From Symbiodinium microadriaticum (lineage: Eukaryota; Sar; Dinophyceae; Suessiales; Symbiodiniaceae): a stretch of DNA of 64,000 nucleotides. The DNA lies in assembly GCA_001939145.1 (NCBI GenBank), contig LSRX01000589.1:51786-115785 (forward strand), given 5' to 3'. Of the stretch, positions 36,913 to 48,040 are shown one piece after another; position 1 is the first letter of the stretch; every line of letters begins with the position of its first letter. A program made the translations under genes and the position numbers. The notes below the pieces were generated by a model, which saw only the letters and a list, made by a program, of their open reading frames with translations, was not told the DNA's origin and ran no database searches.

Positions 36913-38133
36913 ATGGAGGACAGCTCTAATCCAGTCTCGCTGGACTGGGCAGCTTCGGTGAACCTGCCCACGGATGTGGAGGCCGTGGCAGCCACACAGC
37001 TGGACCCGGCCACGCAGCTGGACCCTGCCACTCCTCTGAGGAGGCTTTGACCGCGACCTTGAGGGAGGAGACACTGGCAGTGACCCCGGTGAAGAAGCGG
37101 AGGCAGTCCTACGAGGCCCTGCTGTCTCCAATCAAGACGTCTCCTGCAGCTTCCGTCTCGTCGACCTTCGCCATGGTCAAGGAGCGAGAGGCTCCGAGCT
37201 TCAGGTACTTTGAGAAGCGCAGCACGTGGACCACGCCGATATTGCTCTCAGCCAGAAGCGTGCGACTCTTCAGCTGCTCCACGGACATCTCCTCCAGGAG
37301 GCGCTGGACGCGCCTCGCCAAAGCCGGCAACTTGAGCGTTGCGGAGTTGCCGGCGCTTCACCGGGTAGGGTTCTCGGACTTAGGGGCGCACCTGGAGCCC
37401 TTGCCAGTGATGGCCGACTCGGAAGAGCTGTGGACTTACCCATGGCTCACGGCAGACACCGTCTTCCCGGTGAGTTTTTATCAAGATCCCGAGCTGTGGT
37501 CTGCAGGACATGCCGGATCTTGCTACCGCTCGTGCAGCAGCTGTGCAGTGGCGGTACCGCACTGTGATCGCACGCTGGTTGTGCAGACGACTTCCCAGCT
37601 GCTGCGACCGCGTCGACGAACTCTGTGAGCAGCTCCTGGAGGAGATGCCCGTGGAGCAGCTGAAGAGTCGCACGCTTCTGGCTGAGAGCAATATCGGCGT
37701 GGTCCATGTGCTGCGCTTTTCAAAGTACCTGAAGCTCGGAGTCTCTCACCTCGAACTGCACTGCAAGAGACGGGACCAAGGGTTGACAGCGAGACTCCAG
37801 TTCTACAAGCGCCAGTGCACTTCCGAGGACTGCCGCCTCGAAAGCCTGCCCGTGGTCGTTGCCTGCCGCACTGCAGCCCAGGCACTTCTCCTAGAAGGGT
37901 TTCTACACCGCGACATGCGACGATGGTTTCCCCAAATGGTCATCTCGGAGTCTGACTCCAAGGAGCTTTACAGCTTCGACGCGCAGGACGTCCTTATGCA
38001 GCAGCTTCACTGGCGCGCACAGCGCTCGGCTCGCCAGCTCAAGGTCTGGAAGCAGTGGTTTGACCAGCAGACCAGCGTCGTTGGCTCCACGGACGCCGCT
38101 CTGCCAGAGGAGAACTCGAGCCTGGACCTCTAA
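36913..38133 (+). CDS. Unidentified two- or three-exon protein
   Basis: ATG at 36913 opens MEDSSNPVSLDW with a QLDPAT repeat. The frame ends at 37050, but coding-like sequence continues in the next frame (TLREETLAVTPVKKRRQSYE), so a very short intron or an indel lies near 37040. LPALHRVGFSDLGAHLEPLP leads to the GTGAGT donor at 37470. A 37-nt GT-AG intron is followed by exon 37507-38133, about 208 codons: an IQ-like helix (AAAVQWRYRTVIARWLCRR), LLEEMPVEQLKSRTLLAESN, and a basic C-terminal half (LHWRAQRSARQLKVWKQW). TP and SP sites in the N-terminal part could be proline-directed phosphosites. Sequence 37191-37300 is an inverted copy of 37633-37742 and may lie in an unrecognised intron. No family is identified. 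Confidence 0.5.
37191..37300 (-). repeat. Inverted copy of part of the second exon (left arm)
   Basis: This 110-bp segment is the reverse complement of 37633-37742 with about three mismatches. Its minus strand encodes LLEEMSVEQLKSRTLLAESN and onward to FSKYLKLG, matching the sense copy residue for residue except one. The spacer is 332 bp. Confidence 0.93.
37633..37742 (+). repeat. Sense partner of the inverted repeat (right arm)
   Basis: Coding sequence of exon 37507-38133. It pairs with 37191-37300, and transcripts spanning both arms could form a stem of about 110 bp. Confidence 0.93.
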
Positions 38134-38155
38134 AAGAGAGCTCTTAGCTCTCTTT
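38133..38155 (+). other. Hairpin immediately after the stop codon
   Basis: AAAGAGAGCT and AGCTCTCTTT form a perfect 10-bp stem with a 3-nt loop. It begins at the last base of the TAA stop and is followed by a C-run. It could be a 3' UTR RNA structure, but its role is unknown. Confidence 0.6.
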
Positions 38156-39350
38156 CCCCCCCAACCACCGATCCTCTAGGGATCCTTCGGCAGGGGACAT
38201 GCAGCACTTGCAGCCTTCGAGCTGTCGAATTCGTCACGCTTGCAGCACCAGAAGAAAAACAGTGTGGATGCCTGCATGAGCCTGTTCAATGAGAGGCACG
38301 ACGAATAGCGGATGATTCCGCTCATCTTTTCAGCGTCCTTGCCCTTCAGAAGTCACTCCCCGCCCATGGTGAAGGCCGCGCTGCAGCTTTCCTCGAATCA
38401 GGAGTCGACGCAGAACTGTCCTGGCCTCAGCTCAGGGCTTCGGCGTCGGCCCCTCTTTGCACTCGGCACCTTGGTCATGACTCAGGCGCACGGTGCCGGC
38501 TGGCGCAATGCTTCGCAAGCTGCACGGTGCAGTAGAGACAAAAGGGCCACAGCCAAACAGTCAAGCATCCAGTGCTCTGTGCAGCTGCGGCTGGGACCAA
38601 TCGCTCAAAGCTCTGATCGCTCGGATTGCTCGGATGGCAGGTGCATGACATTGAGCAAAAAGTGAATCAGCAACGGCACGTTCCTCGAGCGATGGCTCCT
38701 GCAGTTGCTCAGTTTGTATCTTTGTAAGGGGCTTTGCTTCTTCGATACAACATGTAAGCTGCTGATCTGCTGACAGCATTTCCCTTGCGACAATGTCGGC
38801 TCCGCAGGCCGCGGCGTGTGACCGGAAGTGCGTTGATTGCTACTACTCCCGTGGATGCAGGCGCACAATGCTCCGGCGGCGGAGCTACAAAGGCCATGCC
38901 CGACACTCCGAACAGTGCTCCGGGCAGGTAGCAGGTGTTTCAGCCAAGACCTTGATCGGATATGGAATCGAGAACCGACACCCTTCACCTCCTGCAAGCG
39001 CCAGCAGCACCTGCAGCACTATAGCGGAAAGCGGCACATCCAGCACCCCACCAGTGGCGGCTGTGATTTTGCTCAAGCTGGCGATGGCAGCGTTATGGAA
39101 GTTCAAGGATTAGAACTTGTGGACAAAGGTTTCAGCGCATTTCAATGCAGCTTAGGTTAGAGCAGGTTCGGAATGCCATGGGGGAATCCTGTCGGTGATG
39201 AAGGTCTCTGGCTGGCATGGAGCTTTTATCAAGAGCTTAGGTGATGTGTGTTTGAAGTGGTTGCGGTGCTTTTGTTGGGAATGGGGTACGGGTGCTTTGA
39301 CATGAGGGCACTACAGTCAATACAGAGGCTCGATGCTTTTTTTCTCGGAG
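38156..39350. other. Stretch with no firm gene
   Basis: A + frame at 38793-39113 starts MSAPQAAACDRKCVDCYYSR and has several Cys/His, but it matches no zinc-binding pattern I know. Another lies at 38312-38665. Neither has clear splice partners. Confidence 0.35.
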
Positions 39351-39354
39351 GCAA

Positions 39355-40697
39355 ATGGCGACTGCTGCAGCCCAACAAGGCCGAGCACGTGATCGCTGAA
39401 AGGGGGCCCCGCACATCGACACCCGAGGCGCGCGTGCCGCGGCGGACCGAGCACGAACGGGATTCTTCGAAGTCCAGGCTGGGTCAGCTCAGCTTCGCAG
39501 CCGTTTTGCAACACCACGCCACGTACGCGCAGCACCTGAAGCTTTGCAGGCGTACATCTCGGAAAACCCGACCAGCCTGAAGGTGGGAGGGCCGTGTGAA
39601 TTGACGCTGCTGTGATGAGGGGTTTGTGCATGTGCTCGGATCGCAGATCCTCTGCTTCTGCTCGGGCTTGGCGCTGATCGCCTTCAGCCTCCTTGCCGGG
39701 GCCCCCTTGGAAGAGGGGTGGAAAAGATCAAGTTTTGGTTCAACAGGTGTAGAGGTGTAGGTGGCAAAAATTTAATTCCAGAGTGGTCAGTGATTCTTTC
39801 ATGTTTTGTTCTTCCAGCCACTTTTTCTGCGCTCAGGGTCTTTTCAATCCCTTCGGCATCAACATCATTCCCAAGGCAGGCCTCTCTTGTTATAAGTACA
39901 ATTTCCATAGACAGGGTACCGCTGTTGTCTAATTGTACTGTTTGTGCAGCAAGCCCATCGCTCGAGTGAGCACAGAGATACCACCCTTCGTTCAGGACCA
40001 GTTGTGCAACCTGTACAATGTCGTCTTCGGGGTGATCATCTGCGTCTGCGATGGCAAGGCCGCCCAACAAAGGGGGGCGAGGAGTCCTTGCAGCGACCCG
40101 GAGCCGATGCATCCTGCGAGGAGTCCTGGCTGAGAGCGTGTGGCGATCTGCAAGTCGGGGACCCAGAGGAGTCCCCGCACATGTGCCCGGCTGGTGTAGT
40201 CGTGGTGCCTGTTTCTGAGGGCACCCTCTTCCGCAAGGCCTACTTCTTGGCCAGTCAGGCAAGGGGCTGGGGTGGGGTGGGTCGGGGAGGGGGCCGGCTG
40301 CTTTTCGCTTCTCAGACTGGGCGGTCTCTCTTCTATCTGTACGTGGGCACCATGACGCTGCTGGCCTGGGGCCTCAGATTACGACGCTCCCTCCTCCCAC
40401 CCAGTGCCCTCCAGCGTCTGCTTCGAGTTGCTTCCGGGCGGCATCCTGGACTTCTTCAACCGGATCATCGGGCCCGAAGCCCACCAAGCGGGCGGCCCAC
40501 TTCGTGGCGAGGTAACATGCGTTTTCTGGCCCAGGATCGCCCTCTGCGCCCTGGCCATGTTGATGCTGGCCAGGGACTGGTGCGCCCCTCTCTGTTGCAA
40601 GGCGGGGGGGGTCCCAGCCTTGATCCATCTTGTACTGAGCCACCCCGAGCGAGCGCAGGACAGCTACAACCAGATGGGCTCCGGCTCCCAAGTGTAA
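39355..40697 (+). CDS. COPI-associated (Tvp15-like) Golgi membrane protein
   Basis: Exons read in phase. About 39400-39582 ends LQAYISENPTSLK. 39647-39709 is membrane helix ILCFCSGLALIAFSLLAGAP. 39996-40058 (DQLCNLYNVVFGVIICVCDG) holds a second helix. 40121-40258 ends TLFRKAYFLASQ, 40316-40370 reads TGRSLFYLYVGTMTLLAW, and 40405-40697 contains FELLPGGILDFFNRI and a last helix (RIALCALAMLMLA), with stop 40695-40697. The F-x-A-S-x-T-GR-SLFYL-hydrophobic signature after two helices is that of COPI-associated proteins (yeast Tvp15 group), four-helix proteins of Golgi and COPI vesicles. Donors are GC at 40059, 40259 and 40371. ATG 39355 is in frame with the first exon but meets TGA at 39397-39399, so the start is unresolved. 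Between helix 2 and the GRSLFYL motif sits an unusual hydrophilic loop of about 35 residues. Confidence 0.75.
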
Positions 40698-40699
40698 AC

Positions 40700-41281
40700 C
40701 GGTGCCTCGAGTCGATGGCAGAGGGACCATGCACAAAGTGGCACAACCCGGATGCCAGAAAACATGCGAGCACGTTCCGTGATGCTTGAGCTGAATGCTG
40801 AGAGACTTGCGCCCATGTTCGAGTGCATCTGCTCTTCAGGGCATCCATCAGATCCCAAAGCCAATGTCCGTGTTACCAAGCGAGCTCTGTGTGCTTGTGA
40901 CCGGTTGTCATGTTCCGTGCTGCAACCTTGGCAGCCTGTGATGCTCAAGCTACATGCTGAGAGAATTGCAAGATTGGCTCCACAAGGGTACAGCTCGAGC
41001 AACCCATCATAGGTAGCGCCTGCGACAGTAACCACGTGACGAGCATAGATGCACCTTAAGTAGTTCAATCTCTCAGCACAACTAGCCCACTGCCACAGCA
41101 CTCATACATCCACATACACGCACACGCACACGCATACACATAGCCACACACACAAACACACACACGCAGTCGGATTTAAAGTGAGGGAATCCTCAAGCGA
41201 TCAATTGGCTGTTGTCCGTGTGGAGTGGAGCTCGAGCTCCCGCAGCGAAGAACCCCCCTGGAGCAAAGTTGAAGCTTCGGG
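40700..41281. other. Intergenic stretch with CA microsatellite
   Basis: This separates the Golgi protein gene from the Met/Gln-rich gene. An imperfect (CA)n tract occupies 41103-41166. Nothing else is recognised. Confidence 0.6.
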
Positions 41282-44200
41282 ATGGAGGCTGGCCATTTTA
41301 CCCCGGAGATGCTGCAGAACGCCAACCAGATGGCGGCCATGTACCCACAGGGCATGACCGCCCCAGGGGCGTCTCATGCCATGGCTTATGGAATGCAGGG
41401 CCACCCTGCCATGGGCCAAGGCCAAGAGGTACAAGCTCATGGCCATGCCCACATGCACCCACAACAGGGCTACATGCAGCAGCACATGGGCATGCAGATG
41501 GCTCCTGATGGTACTCCCATGGTCATGCCTTATGCCATGGATGGCTCCCAACAAAACCCTCAACATGCGCACGCCCAGCAGGCCAGCGGTTTCTTCTGCA
41601 GAGTCCCCGTCCCTGACTTGAATTCGCATTCCCCTGTGCAGATGATGTACCAGCAGCACTGCGCTGCTGCTGGTCAGTGCAACGGTGGGCAATGCGCGGC
41701 CGCTGCCCAGTGCGCTGCCGGGCAGTGCGGCGCCTGCCAGGGCGGATGCCCGGCCAACGCCATGGGCCAAGCTGGCGGCGTGGAGCTCAGCTGCGGTGCG
41801 GGGCATGTCATATAAGTTGCTATAACCAGCAAGCGGAAAAAAAAAACACCCATTCTCCGACGCTACCAGTACCTACGAAGGCATCGATGGTCATTCAACT
41901 CATGGAATCATAGAACGCATCCATGCATCTGCATCCTTTCACATCCATTCGCCTTCACGTCCTGTTTTGACCATCCCGGACGAACTGAGGTGGATGTTGT
42001 CAGAGTCAGGGCTGCAATGCCTGTGGGGGCGGCTGCCCCGCCGCCGCCGGTTGCAGCGGTTGTGCTGGCGGATGCCCTGGTAACTGCGGCGGCTACGTGG
42101 TGTCGATGCCTGGGATGCAAGGGGTGCCCCCTGCAAGTTTGTGAGTTCCTGCAACAGATTGGAAAGAGTGCCCTTCCTTGAAGCTTCAGAAAGCCCAGAG
42201 ATGCCAGATGATGATGCCCGGGCAGATGAACATGGCCGGCCAACAGCCTGCTCCCTGAAACTGCAGAGATCTTTAGTGTTGCCGGCGCATTGCAGTGCCG
42301 TGCTGCCACTACAAGGCCTGGCCAGGGTCATCCGGGCATGCAGTTCGTGATGGTGCCAGGGCAAGGCCAGGCCGCACCCTCCCGAAGAGCCGGTGCAGCT
42401 GCAAGCTGCGCTGTTCGTGCATGGAGGTGGTGCTCCCGGGCAGATGCAGCACGCCATGCAAGGACCGGAGCCGTGGGGTTACGTCTGCCGCACACAGCGA
42501 CGCTTCGGAGAAGTGCTTTCTTTCTCGAGGCATGCCTGGACAGATGCAGGGCCAGATGCAGCAGATGCAAGGCCAGCAGAAACCCTCTCTGGTCAGCCCT
42601 GCGTCGTCCCCGGCGGGAGGCGTGCAAGGCGGCATACCTCCTCAGCAGATGCAAGGCAAACGCGGAAACCGCAGAGTGCTGTGAGGGTCTTCGAAGCCTT
42701 GAGATTTTTGGGGAGGACACGTGGGCCCGGACGGCCACCCAATGGCTCAGCCGACCCCAGGCCCTGCTCAGAGGGGAAGAGAGTGGGTGAGCCCCGATGT
42801 CGCCAGGCCAGTGCGGGCAGATGGCGCTGCCGGACCATGGCAAAGGAGGCTGCCAAGGTGGCTTCGTCTCACGGGTGCATCCCGATTCATATGTCGGATT
42901 GGATCGGAACAACCCTAAACCCTTGACCCTCAACTCTTCCGCTGTGCGGATTCCCGAGTCAGTACCTGGCAGACGGAGAAGGGCCCTCAAAATAAAAAGC
43001 ACCCTCAACTCTCAACCCTACTTCGGGTCTCGGGCCCCATTCGTCTGCAGGTCAACCTCCAGATGCGGGGGACGGCAAAGGAGGCCGGGGGGTATCTCAC
43101 CGGAAGGCTCAGCCCGGCCTGGGCGACCGTGTCCCTCATCAAACCTACACGTCTGTAGGAGATATAGGGATGATAAAAAGCGATCTATAGGACAGGATGA
43201 TGATGATGAGGATGAGGAGGATGAGGATGATGGTGAGGAGGAGGATGAGGATGAGGATGACGATGACAGTGATACATGAAGATCTGGGCGGGCCTGGCCT
43301 GGTGGTCCCTTGGATCGCCTGGTGGGTACCCTTCCAGGTCGCGTGGCCGCGGGCCTTGGCCGCAACACGCAGCCAAAGCAAGGAGCCAACTGGTGTGCCT
43401 GCCGCGTTTGGCTCCGGCACAGTGGTAACCCTTTTCTCTCTACTTTGGGATCATCGAATGCTTGAAGTTATCAGCCATGTGAAGCCTGAGTGCTATTGCC
43501 TCTTCCATCAAGCGCTCAGATCGACTGCGCCGTGCATTTCTATAGGTGAGACGTTGCTCTTGCAGGCAGCAGGGTGCAGGGCGCGGTGCGGGCCGTTCAG
43601 CGGACGCACGGCAGATGGCCTAGAGTCCGAGAGCTGTTGTTTTTTTCCATGCACCCTGTCCCTACTTCCCTCTCTGCCCAGAGCTCGCTCTCTCCAGCTG
43701 TGGCTGTGCTCGCAGGCCCTTTGAGCCGACCCATCAGGCGCCGCGACGCGACGCGCTGCGCGTTCCAGCGAAGAGAGCCTTCCGCGCGCGGTTCGAACGC
43801 AGGAAGCGCCCGCGGTTCCCGGAGAGCAAGGCCTGGGCTTGGGCCTGCGGGTCCTTTTGGCCCCTGCTCCTCTGTGCTCCCGCTTTGGGAGGCAAAGGCG
43901 GCCAAGCTGGTCAAAACCCACAGGTCCCTTGCATTGAGCGGGCCCTGCAAAAAACGGTGCTCAGCTCTTGAGCTCAGGATGGCCAGAAGGGCAACAAGCT
44001 CCGCAATCCGAAGAACCCCTGGGCCGACATCCAGGCGCGGTGGACCTGTCAGCGGAGCGGCGGACGGCGCGACCTGCGGGGCACGGCTCTCTTTCTGCTT
44101 GCCAGGACTCCGTGGGCTTAGACCAGGACTGCAGATTCTGTGAGGGCTTGGGCTTCTTGAAGGTGGGGTCCCTGAGAGCCGTCACGAGGAGATGAACCAG

Positions 44201-45924
44201 CTGTGGGACATCAATATGAGGTTCGGGGGATCTGCATCCGGATCTGCAGGGTCCAGGACCATTGCTTGCACCTGTCGTCGTAGCGGAGGCCCGGCCAGAT
44301 GCCCGCCATGGACACGAATCAGAAGGCTGTGGCCCCTTGACGAGGGATGCTTAGGCGATGGCTCTTGCTTCTTCACTTAATTTCACTTAGGCTGGAAACT
44401 TCAATGGTCCAAGCAAAGGCAAGGGCAAGAAGGCCTCGCGGTCTTCAGAGTTGTTGGCGAGCCGGCGAGCCGGCGAGAGTCTCTGAGTCTCCGTGTACCA
44501 GGACGGCAAGGATGGCGGGAAGCACAACAACGATGACAACATGGGAGGCCCCGAAATCTTCGAGAGCACCACAGAACGACCGTTGTTTTTTTGGTGCTGT
44601 CCAGGCGGAAAGGGTGGCAAGGCCTGATCTTCTGGCTGAGGATCTTGTCCCTAGATTCAGATGCTCGGCGGCTCCAGGACATGCCGCAGCAGAAGTGGGT
44701 CGAGAAGACGGAGCCGGGCAAGGGCCAGAGAGGCGCGCGCGCAGAGTCCACCTCTTTTTGTTTCTTCGTTTTCAAAGCCACACTCTCCGAGGCGGCTGGC
44801 AGCCCAAGGATGTCATGAAGCAGCAAGCGATGCCGCATGCCAGAAACTGCTTGAATGAAAGCCATCCTATGGGGTCCTAGAGCTGTTGGGAACTCCCAGT
44901 CGCAGTCGTACAGGTGGTGCTTGAAACGTGGGCGCTCCCCCCTCTTCTCTCTCTCTCTCTCCCCCCTCTTTCTCTGTCTTTTCAGTTCTTGAGCCTTGCA
45001 GGCAGCAGGTCCCGATGTCGCCGGGCGGGAAGAGCAACAGCAAAGGAGGCGCGGCACACGTTGCCTGTTGGAGGCTTCCTCCCAAAAGCAAAGCCAGAGC
45101 TGCAGGTGGCTATCAGCAGCCGCTGATGGGTCGGGGCATGGGGGCCCCTCAAAACCCGATGCTGGCCCAAAGCCCGGGCCAGCAGCTGAGTGCGGCCGAG
45201 TTGGAGTCGCCCCAGACCCGTAGACTCATTGGGCCGTCATCGACATTCATGCGACTCGTTGCGACTCCTAGAGTCCAGGCCCCAAGAAGAACAAGAAGGG
45301 TGTTGGCCGAGATCCGGAGATGGACGACTGGCTGTCGGCTCCTGAGAGCTTGCAGAAGGCACAAGGCAATGTCACCGGCTCTCCGCGCTCTCCGCGACTC
45401 TGCTCAGGAGCCTCCGCTTTCAAGGCCAAATTCCGGCGACCCCCACAGGCCCCCACAGGGCCGGCCCCGCTCTTCCGGGGAGGGGGCATCTTCCTGTCGC
45501 TGCGAGGATCCACGAACATGGGAGGCGAGGAGATGTGGGGTGACGAAGAGGAGGAAAGGCGCGGAACTCGGTTTGCAGTAGCCTCTCCAGAGCCGTCGAT
45601 CGGCTTCTACCTCTGAGGCGGAAGCGAAAAGGAGCTGGCAAGCAAGGTGGGACGCTCATTTAAGCCGCGAGAGGATGCTTGGTGACGAGATGCGCCCTGC
45701 AACACAGGTGGTGGCAAAGGGCAAGCCAAGGGCAAGGCCCCGGATTCATGGACAAAACCTGCTCAGGAGGTTGTGGGCTTTGTGTATTTTCTCCTCCTGC
45801 GTCTCAAGCGGCCGATAATATGTCCTCATGTGTGCCCCACATGTGTGCCCCAACGGCAGGGTGGCAACGGCAAAGGCAAGGCCAAAGGCGGCAAAGGCCC
45901 CTTGTCCGCGAGTAAGCGCGGCTG
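41282..45924 (+). CDS. Met/Gln/Gly- and Cys-rich low-complexity protein in about twenty small exons
   Basis: ATG at 41282 opens MEAGHFTPEMLQNANQMAAM, followed by Met/Gln/His-rich sequence and a Cys-rich segment (QCAAGQCGACQGGCPANAMG). Further + exons share this bias across plausible AG acceptors: 42008-42128 (CGGGCPAAAGCSGCAGGCPG), 42195-42258 (CQMMMPGQMNMAGQQPAP), 42321-42400 (PGQGHPGMQFVMVPGQGQ), 42531-42582 (MPGQMQGQMQQMQGQQ), 42796-42860 (PMSPGQCGQMALPDHG). Later ones are 43979-44045 (GQKGNKLRNPKNPWADIQAR), 44191-44222 (EEMNQLWDINM), 44393-44450 (GNFNGPSKGKGKK), 44655-44730 (LQDMPQQKWVEKTEPGKGQ), 45014-45210 and 45281-45370 (PEMDDWLSAPESLQKAQGN). The end is Lys/Gly rich (GGNGKGKAKGGKG; stop 45922-45924). 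Cohesive composition argues for one gene. It is presumably a disordered protein, perhaps RNA- or metal-binding, but no domain is recognised. Confidence 0.55.
43191..43275. repeat. GATGAG microsatellite within an intron
   Basis: An imperfect (GAT/GAG)n tract lies between exons of the Met/Gln-rich gene. Acidic frames across it are artefacts. Confidence 0.8.
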
Positions 45925-48040
45925 ACTACCTCTGATCGCAGCTCGTCTCTGCTGGGCACTGGGCTTCCGTCGGTTCCTCGCAGGTGGAGGCAGCTGGCAG
46001 CGCGCAAGCGGATGAAAAAACCACGCCCGGGCCGCGGAGGAGAAGAGGGGAGAACAGGTAAACTCCTCCCTCTCGCATGAGGTCATGTCCCTTCTTCGCG
46101 AAGTTTAGGTTTTCCAAGCTTTCAAGCTTTCGTCTGAGCTCACTGCAGGTCTTACCACCGCCTACAGCTTGAATTCGTTGGCAGCACGCTTGAGAGACAA
46201 GACAGCCTACCAAGCTTTAGCGTTTAGCGAGAAGCACTCAGCACTAGCTTGCGATTGCGGCACTGGCACTGTGCGACTTGTGTCTCAAGCGCTGCCATCA
46301 GACCCACCTACTCGCCATTTGATCGCTGGAGTTCCCATAGTGTCTCGCATTGTCTTTGCTCAAGGGACATGAGTGATGCGGGCGACTTTGTATGACTTTG
46401 TGGTCTCAGTGTGAACTCTGATTTGTCGATAGCTTCTGGCCGGCTCATGGCGCCGATCTGCACCTCTGTGATATGACTCCTGCAACATCTATCTTCGTAT
46501 CCTGGGTCGAGAGGGCATGCAGGACTCGCATCATGAGCAGATGGTCGTCAGCGGCCGGCCCCGCTTGCGAAATCGCCTCCGGAATGGCCAAGTCATGATC
46601 AGATATCTTCACTGTGGTAGCAGTCCTGTCAGAAAATGGGCACAAGGCATTGACCATGAATTCCGGAGGAGGTCTCGTGTGAAACGGCTCCTCCCTGCAG
46701 TTGGAACTGTGTACCTAGAAGATGTGCGAGCCTTGGCCTAGCGAAACTTGAGCTTGTAGTACTATCTGTTACTATCTATGACTTTAGAGAGATATATGTG
46801 CCACCAATCTATGCAAGTGGGATGCAGCATTATGCCGTGCTATCCTCAGTTCATGCTATGAGTCGCGTATGGCCGAGGATTGCCGCCTATCACCCGCTGA
46901 CAGGTCTCCGACCTTGGCAGCTCGTGTAAAGGTCACTTGTTTCTAAAGTCTAGCAATCAACAGAACACTTTGTTTGGAGCAAACACCAGGAACTAGCCTC
47001 ATTACTCGTGTTGTGGTGAGTTGCAGACGAGTACAGTCTTGGCGCACGTCGCCATTGTGCATGACCACATGAGAACCTACGTAAGCTAGAGGCGGAAGTA
47101 ATACCACATACCGATTCTGACACGGGCAAATGTGGAGCGGAGGGTAGTGGCTAGACGAGGCCAGTATGCAGAAGTGAAGGGCGATCATCCACGTTGTCGC
47201 TCTTCTCTATGGTGTTCACTGCCTCACGACGCAACCTGCCGTAGATTTGTTCCAGCAGATGCGTGTTGGCTTGAGAGTGTGACACTGGAGGGATGGAGAG
47301 GCGATCACCGTCAGAAGTAGTGGAGACCTGCTCAAAAAAAACATCCTTCCGAAGCCGCAGAAGCGGCAGCGCTTCCGGGCTGCCGGGTCCAACTTTACGG
47401 GATGACCTGTCTGGTCGAGATGACACCAAGGCTGCAGACGAGCTTTCCCGCGTTTCTAGGGCTCGAACACCGGTTGTAGAAGCTGCTTCACTGCTCTAAT
47501 ATGCAGATTTCAAGAGTGCTGATCTGACTTGTGTTGGTGGAACTGCTCGATTTTTCTTTAGCTTTCAACCTCACCTGACGCAGTGAGCTATGAATTGTTT
47601 CTTCGCGGAAATGCACCGGAGGGCCAAGAGGAACTCTTGGCATCCCCAACATTGTGCGGGTCGAGCCCCAAAACCAAGGAGAACTCACGCAATGCACACA
47701 TGGCCCTGGAACCCCCAAACTGCTTCAGTACGTCCGTGCAACTTGTTACCCACCAAGATCGCATGCCTGTCCCGTCCCTGCCTCACCTTTGGAGAGTCAG
47801 GCTTCTGGCAAAAAAAGGAAGCCTCGCGTCAGTTGCGTGGCGTCAGGGTCACAGAAGGCCGCTGGTCGGTGCAGCGGGAGGTTTGGAGCTCTCTGAAATG
47901 GAGCTGCGAGGCTCTGAGTTCTAGCCGATTGCTCGACGGCTGAAGCTTCTCCAAACCGTTGATAACAAGAGACTTCTACTGTAGTACAGTACGCACTTTT
48001 TTTTAGAAGACGAATCTTAACGTCCGCACTCACCGCATAT
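45925..48040. other. Stretch with no firm gene
   Basis: Competing frames exist at 46445-46741 on both strands (about 70 codons each) and at 47583-47943 on +. None shows a motif or splice partners I can defend. Confidence 0.35.
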
